This document shows, piece by piece, positions 7,505 through 14,919 of a stretch of DNA of 18,771 nucleotides. Location of the stretch: assembly GCA_937944065.1 (NCBI GenBank), contig CALDZS010000201.1:1-18771 (forward strand), written 5' to 3'. Numbering within the stretch: position 1 is the first letter of the stretch; each line of letters begins with the position of its first letter. The position numbers and the translations under genes were made by a program. Under the pieces are notes generated by a model. That model saw only the letters and a list, made by a program, of their open reading frames with translations, did not search any database and had not been told where the DNA came from. This DNA comes from an uncultured Amylibacter sp. (GTDB lineage: Bacteria > Pseudomonadota > Alphaproteobacteria > Rhodobacterales > Rhodobacteraceae).

Positions 7505-8491
7505 TTACAAGAAACCTAGTTTCTTCATCAGATCGCCGATAACTTTTTCTTGGGCTTCCAAGAATGTTTTGAAATCGTCGCCTGAGTTGTGGATGTTAAC
7601 CCAACCATTACGTGCACGGACTTCTTCCCATTCTGGGGTCGCATACATTTTTGTAATCGCTTCTTGGTACATCGCCACTTTGTCAGCAGGCATTCCTGGT
7701 GCGCCAAAGAAGCCACGCCAGTTAACGAAAGATGTATCGATGCCCTGCTCTTTCATGGTCATCGCATCTGGTGCAGCTGCGACGCGGTCATCAGATGTAA
7801 CACCGATGATTTTCACTTCGCCAGCTTTGGCCAGATCAACCGCTTCTGAGAAACCTGTAGATAGCGCTGCAATTTCACCTGACAGCAAGGCTGCCATGGC
7901 TTTGCCGCCTGCATCGTATGGAATGTACTTAACACCCAATGCGTCTTTGCCCGCTGCTTCCATCACCATGGCTGCAACTAGGTGATCCATCCCACCTGGA
8001 ACTGATCCACCGCCCACGGCGGTTTTTGATGGGTCTGCATCATATGCTGCCAACAGGTCAGCCATGTTATTAATTGGGCTGTCTTTGCCAACAACGATCG
8101 CTGCATAGTCACCGATTGTGCCTGACACCAAAGTCAGATCACGGAAGTTGTGTGGGAATACGCCTGTCAACGAACGGATAACGATAGGTGTAGAGTTCAC
8201 CATCAATGTGCCGTGGTTGCTGTCCGCGTTTTCGATCAAGAAACCGATGGCTTTACCACCGCCGCCGCCTGACATGTTTTCATAAGATGCTGTGCCAACA
8301 AGGCCAGCTTTGGTTAGCGCTTCGCCAGTTCCGCGTGCGGTTCCGTCCCAACCACCACCAGCACCGCCGGGGATCAAGAAGTGAATGCTGTCTAGCATTT
8401 TGTGGCCATCAGCAACTGCTGGTGCGCCAAAACTAAGTGCTGCAACTGCGCTAGCGATAAGGGCGCGGCGGCCCAGTTTAAATGTCATCAT
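7505..8491 (-). CDS. tctC: Tripartite tricarboxylate transporter substrate-binding protein TctC
   Basis: 328 residues. Residues 1-27 are a signal peptide (GRR, a hydrophobic core, APAVADG), so the mature protein is periplasmic. The glycine-rich PGGAGGGWDG at 41-50 and YDAGGKAMAALLSG near 192-205 are TctC/Bug-family ligand-loop signatures; the two-lobed fold closes over a carboxylate. A GGGAGG lies 5 bases before the ATG at 8491 and 8 before a second ATG at 8488; either could serve. The open frame runs further back but without a signal peptide in register. It is the first gene of tctCBA and is divergent from tctDE. The exact ligand (citrate or another di- or tricarboxylate) is not readable from sequence. 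Confidence 0.92.
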   Translation of the reverse strand: MMTFKLGRRALIASAVAALSFGAPAVADGHKMLDSIHFLIPGGAGGGWDGTARGTGEALTKAGLVGTASYENMSGGGGGKAIGFLIENADSNHGTLMVNSTPIVIRSLTGVFPHNFRDLTLVSGTIGDYAAIVVGKDSPINNMADLLAAYDADPSKTAVGGGSVPGGMDHLVAAMVMEAAGKDALGVKYIPYDAGGKAMAALLSGEIAALSTGFSEAVDLAKAGEVKIIGVTSDDRVAAAPDAMTMKEQGIDTSFVNWRGFFGAPGMPADKVAMYQEAITKMYATPEWEEVRARNGWVNIHNSGDDFKTFLEAQEKVIGDLMKKLGFL

Positions 8492-8546
8492 GATTTCCTC
8501 CCAATTGACAAACGGCCACAAAAGAGGCCAGTTGAAATAAAAGATC

Positions 8547-8571
8547 ATCTTAACCTGACACAAACCTGTCA
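8547..8571. promoter_or_regulatory. Candidate TctD operator in the tctC/tctD spacer
   Basis: AACCTGACA at 8552-8560 and AACCTGTCA at 8563-8571 are near-identical direct repeats offset by 11 bases, one helical turn, the usual layout for OmpR/PhoB-type dimers. The same bases also contain an inverted TGACA-N6-TGTCA. On the minus strand a TAAGAT (8552-8547) directly follows and could be the tctC -10 box. No good -35 is present, so an activator-dependent tctC promoter would fit. Confidence 0.5.
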
Positions 8572-8596
8572 TCCGCGAAACAATCTGCAAACAGTC

Positions 8597-9262
8597 ATGA
8601 AATATCTATTGGTCGAAGACAATCAAGAGCTGGCGAATGCGATTTGTTCACGTATGAAACTCGACGGGCATGTCATTGACCATGCAGATAAAATCCAAGA
8701 TGCGATTGCCTATGCAGAGACAGGTGAATACGATCTGGTTCTGCTGGATATTATGTTACCAGACGGCGATGGTCGCAGCTTTCTAAAGCACCAGCGTGAC
8801 CAAGAAAAGGATACTCCGATCATTGTTTTGACGGCGCGATCGCAGGTGTCAGACAGAATCAGTATTCTTGACTTAGGTGCGGATGACTATGTGACCAAGC
8901 CGTTCGACCATGCGGAATTACAAGCACGCTGTCGCGCGGTGTTGCGTCGCAAAGCGGGTGCCACACAGCCCGTTTTACAGTTCGGCGATGTTGCCTTTAA
9001 CCAACTGGCTGGGCAATTAACGGTCAAGGGCGAGGTGATAAATCTACGAAACAGAGAGCTGCGATTGTTCGAGTTGTTGCTGAATGCGCGTGGACAAATA
9101 TTCTCAAAGCAAAAGCTGGTGGATCGGTTGTTTTCATATGATGAAGATGTCTCTGAAAACGCGGTAGAGGTTTATATCGGCAGGCTGCGAAAACATCTAG
9201 AAGACACTTCGCTGAACATCACGACACATCGTGGGCTTGGCTATCGGCTTGATAATGACTGA
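8597..9262 (+). CDS. tctD: OmpR-family response regulator, TctD-like
   Basis: 221 residues. An N-terminal receiver domain (1 to about 115) has the acidic pair Glu7-Asp8, phospho-acceptor Asp51 (LLDIMLPDGDG), Thr79 and Lys101 (TKPFD). A C-terminal winged helix (about 125-221) ends in VEVYIGRLRKHL and HRGLGYRL, typical of OmpR/PhoB DNA-binding domains. It should bind DNA when phosphorylated by the next gene's kinase, most likely at the tctC/tctD spacer. The frame is open back to 8402, but that part overlaps tctC and is not receiver-like, so MKYLLVEDN at 8597 is the start. The ribosome site is weak. The stop overlaps the tctE start by 8 bases (ATGACTGA). Confidence 0.93.
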   Translation: MKYLLVEDNQELANAICSRMKLDGHVIDHADKIQDAIAYAETGEYDLVLLDIMLPDGDGRSFLKHQRDQEKDTPIIVLTARSQVSDRISILDLGADDYVTKPFDHAELQARCRAVLRRKAGATQPVLQFGDVAFNQLAGQLTVKGEVINLRNRELRLFELLLNARGQIFSKQKLVDRLFSYDEDVSENAVEVYIGRLRKHLEDTSLNITTHRGLGYRLDND

Positions 9263-10622
9263 CGGTTTGCGCATTTCCAGTTCTCTACAGAAACGTATGA
9301 TGGTCACCTTGATCGCCGGTGCAGCCATACTAGCGATCATCCTGTTTTTCATCGTTCGCGGGTATGCAGCCAAAATCGCACAAGACGGCCAAGATAACAT
9401 CCTTGGTGCTTCTGTATCCTCGATCTTGGATGCGGCTGTCATTCGTGATGGTACAGTGGAAGTGGATTTTCCTTACGCGTCATTTTCAATGCTGGACACA
9501 GATTTGGACGATCGAGTGTTCTATGCAATCTACCAAGATGGCGAACTGATATCTGGCTATGAAAACCTACCACAATTATCCCAAGTCCGTGGTACGCAGT
9601 CGGTCTTTCAAACACTTCAATTTGAAGACAATCAAGTCAGGATCGCCAGCGCCACGCGCACGTTGATCGGTGCACGGGATCGTACAGAAGTATCAGTCTC
9701 TATCGCCCAAACCCAAGACGCACTGTCGCGCACATTGAACAGAATCTCTCGCAATGTTGCTGCGTTCGGCGCAGGCTTTTTCGCCCTTGTCGCCCTGCTG
9801 TCATATTGGGCGACGGCCACGACAATCAAACCGTTGATGCGGTTGGCAAGTTCGGTTGAAAAACGTGGCCCCCAAGATCTCAGCCCGTTTCAAAAAGAAG
9901 TGCCTGCTGAAATGGTTCCGCTGGTATCATCGCTAAATACTTTGATGGGTCGGTTGGATCAATCATTGACCCAGTCCGAGGATTTCATCGCCGAGGCAGC
10001 GCACAGGGTTCGCACCCCGCTAGCCACTGTGCGATCATATGCAGAAGCAACCCTTCAACGGGTTAGCAAAAAGGAAAACCGTGCAGCCCTGCGTTCCATG
10101 GTGCGCGCCATTGACGAAAGTTCGCGTGCGGCCAGCCAGCTGTTGGATCATGCTATGATCACCTTTCGCGCAGATCATTTACAAAAAGAACGCATAGATT
10201 TGGTCGATTTGGTGCAAGAGCTGGCCGTGCGTTTGGCCCCAATCGCCGAGATGAAAGATGTGGAATTTAATCTGCAAAATGATCCATCTGTAGAAATTCA
10301 CGGCGATCTGATCTTGATCCAGAATGCAATTCGAAATCTGATCGACAATGCACTGAAATATTCACCCAACGAAGCAGCCATAAACATCGCAATAAGATCA
10401 TCACCCAGACCCTATGTGGAAATCTGTGATCAAGGGCCGGGATTTCCACCCGATGATATGGCCAATCTAACCAAGCGATTCACCCGCGGCAAAAATGCCG
10501 ATGGAACAATCGGATCAGGCCTTGGTCTGACCATCGCAAAAGACGTGGCAACCGCGCATGACGGCGCGCTTGAACTGTCTAACCATCCGAAAGGCGGCGC
10601 ATGCGTTATTTTATCGTTCTAG
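9255..10622 (+). CDS. tctE: Sensor histidine kinase, TctE-like
   Basis: 455 residues. Two membrane segments near 15-36 and 165-188 flank a periplasmic domain of about 130 residues of the kind found in TctE/QseC sensors. HAMP-like linker near 185-240. The H-box FIAEAAHRVRTPLATVR carries phospho-acceptor His250. The ATP-binding domain has the N-box (NAIRNLIDNALKYSP, 357-371), DQGPGFP (392-398) and GSGLGLTIAKD (420-430). It should autophosphorylate and pass phosphate to TctD. A GTG at 9231 also opens this frame; the ATG at 9255 puts a short cytoplasmic tail before the first membrane segment, as expected. The last 22 bases overlap the next gene. Confidence 0.93.
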   Translation: MTDGLRISSSLQKRMMVTLIAGAAILAIILFFIVRGYAAKIAQDGQDNILGASVSSILDAAVIRDGTVEVDFPYASFSMLDTDLDDRVFYAIYQDGELISGYENLPQLSQVRGTQSVFQTLQFEDNQVRIASATRTLIGARDRTEVSVSIAQTQDALSRTLNRISRNVAAFGAGFFALVALLSYWATATTIKPLMRLASSVEKRGPQDLSPFQKEVPAEMVPLVSSLNTLMGRLDQSLTQSEDFIAEAAHRVRTPLATVRSYAEATLQRVSKKENRAALRSMVRAIDESSRAASQLLDHAMITFRADHLQKERIDLVDLVQELAVRLAPIAEMKDVEFNLQNDPSVEIHGDLILIQNAIRNLIDNALKYSPNEAAINIAIRSSPRPYVEICDQGPGFPPDDMANLTKRFTRGKNADGTIGSGLGLTIAKDVATAHDGALELSNHPKGGACVILSF

Positions 10623-11599
10623 TTTTAGTACTGTTCACAGTCACCGCCAACGCACAAGATTGGGAAGACCGCAAAGTCTTTGCGAATGCGCCAACTGTTC
10701 AGAAACTGCGGATACTATCCAGCACAGATACGTCGTTTTTCGAGCCCATCATCGACAGCTATTTGAACGATAACCCAGATACAGAAATCGAGTATCTGGT
10801 AACCGGGACTGCCGCCATTGATGATATTTTTCGTACTACACCAAAAGATTTCGATATCGTGGTGTCCAGCGCTATGGATTTGCAGTTGAAGCTAGTCAAT
10901 GACGGCTATGCCACGCGTGTTGATGGTGCTGATCATCCTAGCTGGGCAAAATGGCGGCAAAGTCTGTTTGCCTTCACACTAGAACCCGCCGCAATCGTGA
11001 TCAATAAGGCTGCATTTGCTGGTCTAAAGGTCCCCAAAACTCGGCAAGAATTAATCCAGATTTTACGCGCGCAGCCAGAACAGTTTCGGGGTAAGTTGGG
11101 CACTTATGATGTCCGCCAGTCTGGCCTTGGCTATTTGTTCGCGACCCAAGATGCCCGCGCATCCGAAACCTATTGGCGCCTGATGGAGGTAATGGGCAGC
11201 CTTGGAACGCGGCTTTATTGCTGCTCTGGTGATATGATTGATGACTTGGAACGCGGGGACATCCTTGTCGCGTATAATGTCTTGGGCAGCTATGCCGATG
11301 CACGCGCGCAGAACGGCGAGAAAATCGAAGTCATCCTGCCATCCGATTTTCCGACCACGATGATGCGGACAGCACTGGTTTCCAAATCTGCCCCCAATGC
11401 GGATGCAGCAAAGAACTTTATTCTACATCTGATAAGATCACAGTCGGGCGATCAGGGCGACGGTGCAAATCTATTGCCACCCGTCGTGCTGAACCCTGGT
11501 CAGCAGACAATCACACTAGAACCCGCGTTGATGACATATTTGGACAAGCTGAAACGGCAAACATTCGTCAAGGAATGGGAACGTGCCATTATTCAGTAA
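10601..11599 (+). CDS. Orphan ABC-type (iron/AfuA-like) periplasmic substrate-binding protein
   Basis: 332 residues. Residues 1-18 are a signal peptide with an ANA|QD cleavage site. The rest reads as a two-lobed periplasmic binding protein of the Fe(3+)/polyamine-type class: KLRILSSTDTSFFEP near 35-49, DFDIVVSS at 83-90, and a GLGYLFA-type hinge stretch near 175-181. A vicinal cysteine pair (Cys207-Cys208) is unusual. The ATG lies inside the end of tctE, a 22-base overlap in another frame, so it is translated with the two-component system. No ABC permease or ATPase gene follows; the next gene is convergent. The likeliest role is ligand sensing for TctE or TctC rather than transport; this is inference. 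Confidence 0.8.
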   Translation: MRYFIVLVLVLFTVTANAQDWEDRKVFANAPTVQKLRILSSTDTSFFEPIIDSYLNDNPDTEIEYLVTGTAAIDDIFRTTPKDFDIVVSSAMDLQLKLVNDGYATRVDGADHPSWAKWRQSLFAFTLEPAAIVINKAAFAGLKVPKTRQELIQILRAQPEQFRGKLGTYDVRQSGLGYLFATQDARASETYWRLMEVMGSLGTRLYCCSGDMIDDLERGDILVAYNVLGSYADARAQNGEKIEVILPSDFPTTMMRTALVSKSAPNADAAKNFILHLIRSQSGDQGDGANLLPPVVLNPGQQTITLEPALMTYLDKLKRQTFVKEWERAIIQ

Positions 11600-11620
11600 A
11601 GAGCAATCCGGTGCAGAAAG

Positions 11621-12034
11621 TTACGAATTTGCAGCGTCCAAACCGGCATCCAACATCATCTTGATCTGCTTGCCAGACGTACCAGCAACATTGCGCGCCA
11701 GCTCTTTATCGCCCTTCAACAACAATAACGTTGATCGGCGCGGCACGCCGCGATCCGTGGTCACAGGTTTGTTGCCGAATTCGTCATAGTCGACATACAC
11801 AAACACGATATTCTGATCATAGGCAGGGTTTTCAGAGCGCAACGATCCAATGCGGCGTTCTTGTGCGGCACAGGTAGAACACCATTCAGTGCCGTAGCGG
11901 ACGAAAACCGTTTTGCCCGCTTTCAACGCGGTTTCGATCTCTGATCCACTGTAGATCACTGTGTCACCAGCCATAGTCATGGCGGGGACAAGACTGACAG
12001 CGGCGCTGATGGCGATGAAATCTCTGCGGTTCAT
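11621..12034 (-). CDS. Tat-exported thioredoxin-like protein
   Basis: 137 residues. It starts with MNRRDFIAIS and a hydrophobic run to about residue 22 (AMTMAG), a twin-arginine (Tat) signal, so it is exported folded. The mature part is a thioredoxin fold with the active site WCSTC (Cys52, Cys55) and a proline at 98 in the expected cis-Pro loop. The motif surroundings resemble DsbD-gamma-type reductases more than DsbA oxidases. It starts 19 bases after ccdA and has an AGGAGA ribosome site 4 bases before the ATG. It probably takes electrons from CcdA and reduces an unknown periplasmic disulfide. It converges on the substrate-binding protein gene with a 21-base gap. Confidence 0.85.
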   Translation of the reverse strand: MNRRDFIAISAAVSLVPAMTMAGDTVIYSGSEIETALKAGKTVFVRYGTEWCSTCAAQERRIGSLRSENPAYDQNIVFVYVDYDEFGNKPVTTDRGVPRRSTLLLLKGDKELARNVAGTSGKQIKMMLDAGLDAANS

Positions 12035-12053
12035 GGGTCTCTCCTGATCTGAA

Positions 12054-12767
12054 TTACAATGCTACTGATAAATCTTGTAGCCAATAAGGCAAGGTTTGTG
12101 CGGCCCAACGCTCGAAAACGTGATGGAACTTGAATAGGATCATTAGGCCGACTCCAAGGAATACTGTCCCCATAATCGGCTTGGATTTCTGTGCCAGTCC
12201 GCGCAAATCAGTCGCACGCTTACGCATCACAGCTTGCCCACCGATGCCGATCCCAAGGATCAAGGTCGATACCCCCGCTGCAAAGCCGCACATGATTAAA
12301 AAGACCCAAAACAGGTTTTCGCCCTGGCTAGCCAGTGCGATCGCTGCCCCCAAAGTAGGGCCGATACAGGGTGACCAAACAATACCCAATAGGACACCGC
12401 CTGCAAACTGCGCGCGCAGACTGCTGGCTGGTACCGTGCCCAATCGCGTGTCTGCGCTGGCCGCGGCCCGTGCAGTCGCGCGTTCGAACAGGCGGCTGAG
12501 TTTGGGGATCAACAGGACCAATCCAAACAGGATCATCATGACCGCACCGATGGTCGACAACCGCTCTGGTGTTAGGCCGATTGCAAAACCGATGGTGTTG
12601 ACGAACATCCCAAAGCCGACAAAGGCCACGGACATTCCCGCCGCCAGCGCAATGGGACCACGTCGATCAGCGCCAACTGCGCTGGCCAAGACAATAGGCA
12701 GAACGGGTAAAACGCAAGGATTGATCAGGGTCAGCAGACCCGCAAGATATGCAAAGATTATTTCCAT
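12054..12767 (-). CDS. ccdA: CcdA-type thiol electron-transfer membrane protein
   Basis: 237 residues with about six membrane segments. The two conserved cysteine motifs are NPCVLPVLP (Cys18) and SPCIGPTLG (Cys134), the CcdA/DsbD-beta signature. CcdA moves electrons from cytoplasmic thioredoxin across the inner membrane to periplasmic partners, for example for cytochrome c assembly or thiol repair. The ATG at 12767 has an AGGGTG ribosome site at good spacing and gives a direct hydrophobic start; a longer frame to 12815 lacks this. It lies 54 bases after the LysR gene and 19 bases before the thioredoxin-like gene, forming one likely operon. Confidence 0.92.
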   Translation of the reverse strand: MEIIFAYLAGLLTLINPCVLPVLPIVLASAVGADRRGPIALAAGMSVAFVGFGMFVNTIGFAIGLTPERLSTIGAVMMILFGLVLLIPKLSRLFERATARAAASADTRLGTVPASSLRAQFAGGVLLGIVWSPCIGPTLGAAIALASQGENLFWVFLIMCGFAAGVSTLILGIGIGGQAVMRKRATDLRGLAQKSKPIMGTVFLGVGLMILFKFHHVFERWAAQTLPYWLQDLSVAL

Positions 12768-12794
12768 CTGGGCGCACCCTATCAAAACCGATGC

Positions 12795-12813
12795 GCGGCA
12801 CAAGCCGTGCCGC
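12795..12813 (-). promoter_or_regulatory. Small hairpin between the LysR gene and ccdA
   Basis: A 7-bp stem (GCGGCAC with GTGCCGC) and 5-base loop in the 54-base gap, followed on the minus strand by GGTTTTG. It could be a weak attenuator or a spacer structure; it could also be chance in GC-rich DNA. Confidence 0.35.
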
Positions 12814-12821
12814 ACTGCACG

Positions 12822-13730
12822 TCAATCAACTCTGCGTGCGTGCGTTTCGTTATGAATGTAAGTGAACAGGTTTTTCAAATGAGCAGGCGTCGATTTATCT
12901 GACTGCCAACTGGCAACAATATCCAACATTGCAGCACTTCTGTCTTCGTTTAGCACAGGCGTGACCGTACCCGTGCGCCCGCGCGATACTTTGCTGGCTG
13001 GCAACAGCGCGGAACCCAATCCCAAATCCGCCCATTCCTCGATCGCGTTGTAGGAAATAGCGCGGCCTGGATACAGGGTCAGTTTCAAATCCAGTCGGGC
13101 ATACATTGATTGAGTTGCCTGTGATAATCCGCATGATCCAGACGTTAAAATCAACGGATGCTGCGCCAGGTCAGATACCCGACACGGCGCAGCCATTTGA
13201 TCCCCTTGCGAGGCCGAATTCGGCAAAAACACCCAAGGGTCTCTATACAGATTGACCGACGTAAAACTGGATTTCACAGCGGAGGTTTCAGGCCAGATCG
13301 CCAGATCAATTTTGCCATCGCTTAACCGCGCTTCAAGGTCGTCGACGAAGCATTCCTTGTAAATGAAAGCCACCTCTGGATGCGCCTCGCGGTAGGGGCG
13401 CATGAACTCGATTGGCTTCGACATTTCGGCGATGGGCGAAACGCCGATGCGTACCATCTTGCCTTGTGGTTTTAACAAGGATTGGGCTTGCACCTCTAAT
13501 GCGCGCTCGGATGCGATGACATCGTAAATCGCAGGCAAGATATCGCGTCCAAATGCCGTCAGTTCAACGCGGCGATTGTTGCGGTCAAACAGGCGCGCGC
13601 CCAAATGATCTTCGACCAGCCCTACACCTGCCGACAGCGTCGGTTGCGTGACACTGCAAGCTGCTGCAGCCGCGCTGAAGGACCCCAACTCTGCCACGCG
13701 CAGGACAAAGGATAGATGGCGGTGGTTCAT
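12822..13730 (-). CDS. LysR-type transcriptional regulator, OxyR-like cysteine
   Basis: 302 residues. An N-terminal winged helix-turn-helix (about 1-60; GSFSAAAAACSVTQPTLSAG) is followed by a LysR effector domain (about 90-295). Cys200 in LILTSGSCGLSQAT lines up with the peroxidatic cysteine of OxyR (Cys199 in LMLEDGHCLRDQA), but the second OxyR cysteine position is Met209. It is therefore not a full OxyR. Other cysteines are 25, 127 and 183. It is divergent from the MAPEG gene with a 97-base shared spacer and is upstream of ccdA on its own strand. It likely controls the divergent cluster, and perhaps itself and ccdA. Confidence 0.85.
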   Translation of the reverse strand: MNHRHLSFVLRVAELGSFSAAAAACSVTQPTLSAGVGLVEDHLGARLFDRNNRRVELTAFGRDILPAIYDVIASERALEVQAQSLLKPQGKMVRIGVSPIAEMSKPIEFMRPYREAHPEVAFIYKECFVDDLEARLSDGKIDLAIWPETSAVKSSFTSVNLYRDPWVFLPNSASQGDQMAAPCRVSDLAQHPLILTSGSCGLSQATQSMYARLDLKLTLYPGRAISYNAIEEWADLGLGSALLPASKVSRGRTGTVTPVLNEDRSAAMLDIVASWQSDKSTPAHLKNLFTYIHNETHARRVD

Positions 13731-13733
13731 GTA

Positions 13734-13775
13734 TAGGAAATTCCAATTATAGCATTAATCTTTTCGATTTCCCTA
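13734..13775. promoter_or_regulatory. Candidate operator region between the LysR and MAPEG genes
   Basis: TAGGAAAT at 13734-13741 and ATTTCCCTA at 13767-13775 form an imperfect inverted repeat (one extra C) in an AT-rich spacer next to the LysR start. Arms are far apart (25 bases between), so it may be two half-sites rather than one dyad. A TAGAATA at 13780-13786 resembles the palindrome at 15622-15633. Confidence 0.3.
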
Positions 13776-13827
13776 ATACTAGAATACGAGCTACGCTGTA
13801 GGCAACCCAAAAACTAAGGAGACGAGA

Positions 13828-14232
13828 ATGCAAAATGTAGCAGAACTGAACTGGCTGTTGGCCATTGCCCTGATCACAGCCCTAATGTGGTTGCCACATA
13901 TATTAGAGCTGATGTTACGTCGTGGACTGGGCGCTGCATTGGCAAATCCCGCACCCGACGCTGACACGCCTGCATGGGCAAACCGCGCAAAACGGGCGCA
14001 CATGAACGGAGTCGAGAATCTGGCGATCTTCGCACCAGTTGTCATCGTGGCCGCAATGGTTGGCGCAACCGGCGGTGGCGTATTGCTGGCGGTAAAACTA
14101 TATGTGTTGTCACGTCTGGCCCATTACATCATCTATGTCGCTGGAATTCCAGTGGCACGCACATTGACGTTCGCTATCGGGTTGGCGGCCACGATATTCA
14201 TCGCCTACAGCACATATGGCGCAATGGGATGA
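13828..14232 (+). CDS. MAPEG-family membrane protein
   Basis: 134 residues with four membrane helices (about 8-30, 65-82, 85-106, 111-130). The motif RAKRAHMNGVENLAIFAPVV at 53-72 is the MAPEG signature (family form RA.RAH.N..ENL.IF). MAPEG proteins are small trimeric membrane proteins; some are glutathione transferases or peroxidases acting on lipids and lipophilic electrophiles, while many bacterial ones are untested. An AAGGAG ribosome site lies 6 bases before the ATG. The stop overlaps the start of the following SDR gene (ATGA). It is first in a cluster divergent from the LysR gene. Confidence 0.87.
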   Translation: MQNVAELNWLLAIALITALMWLPHILELMLRRGLGAALANPAPDADTPAWANRAKRAHMNGVENLAIFAPVVIVAAMVGATGGGVLLAVKLYVLSRLAHYIIYVAGIPVARTLTFAIGLAATIFIAYSTYGAMG

Positions 14233-14909
14233 CGTTGAAACCGTTGGCAGTGGTTGCCGGCGCCGGTGGTGCGTTTGGTTCTGCATTGTTGTCTGGACTG
14301 GACAAAGCGGGGTATCAAGTTGCCGCAATCGCTCGGAACCCTGCACCGAGTGACACCACGATTTGGTACAAGGCTGACCTGTCTGTGCCAGAGGAAGCGG
14401 CGGAGTGTTATCGTCAAACTCTGGAACAATTGGGCGCGCCTTCTGTTCTGATTTATAATGCGCATCGCTTCTTGATAAAACCGTTTGAAGAAACCTCTGT
14501 TCAAGAGTTCGAGGATGTTTGGCGAACCGACACATTAGGCGCGTTCGTTGCAGCCCAAAGCCTGCTGCCTGCAATGGTGGCACATGGTGGTGGCACTGTG
14601 ATCTTTTCTGGCGCCACTGCAGCAATTCGCGGCAGTGCCAATTTCGCCGCCTTCGCCTCAGCCAAGTTCGCATTGCGTGGCCTGTCGCAATCGCTTGCGC
14701 GGGAATATGGAAAGATTGGTGTCCACATCGCGCATGTTATCATCGATGGGATAATCGATGGTGGACACGCTCAGGCGAAGTTCGAAGTACCACAGGAGAA
14801 TTGCATTAGCCCGGTGGCATTGAGTGACGCCTATCTATCATTGATCAATCAACCAAGATCCGCATGGACCCATGAAATGGACCTACGTCCATTCAACGGC
14901 ACTTTCTAA
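14229..14909 (+). CDS. Short-chain dehydrogenase/reductase with Phe in place of catalytic Tyr
   Basis: 226 residues, with a Rossmann fold. GAGGAFG at 11-17 is the nucleotide-binding loop, YNAHR near 76-80 replaces the usual NAG, and Ser127 is in FSGAT. The catalytic YxxxK reads Phe142-Ala-Ser-Ala-Lys146, so the acid/base tyrosine is missing while the lysine is kept. I recall relatives with FAAFA..K, so this may be a family trait and not a defect. An NAD(P)-linked redox reaction by a changed mechanism, or a non-catalytic role, is possible. The start ATG overlaps the MAPEG stop; the longer frame to 13974 is inside the MAPEG gene and rejected. The next gene starts 10 bases after the stop. Confidence 0.82.
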   Translation: MTLKPLAVVAGAGGAFGSALLSGLDKAGYQVAAIARNPAPSDTTIWYKADLSVPEEAAECYRQTLEQLGAPSVLIYNAHRFLIKPFEETSVQEFEDVWRTDTLGAFVAAQSLLPAMVAHGGGTVIFSGATAAIRGSANFAAFASAKFALRGLSQSLAREYGKIGVHIAHVIIDGIIDGGHAQAKFEVPQENCISPVALSDAYLSLINQPRSAWTHEMDLRPFNGTF

Positions 14910-14919
14910 GGAGAGAGAT

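Noticed and set aside
7569..7985. 138-residue open frame on the plus strand
   Set aside because: Entirely antisense to tctC, which has a signal peptide and family motifs.
8505..8533. TTGACA at 8505-8510 as a -35 box for tctD
   Set aside because: No -10-like hexamer lies 16-18 bases downstream, so a promoter cannot be supported from sequence alone.
12130..12855. 241-residue open frame on the plus strand
   Set aside because: It is antisense to ccdA and its upstream gene end; the ccdA frame has CcdA cysteine motifs, while this frame is basic, proline-rich and shows no family features.
14110..14673. 187-residue open frame on the minus strand
   Set aside because: Overlaps the MAPEG and SDR genes on the opposite strand; composition rich in Arg, Gln and His, as for a shadow frame.
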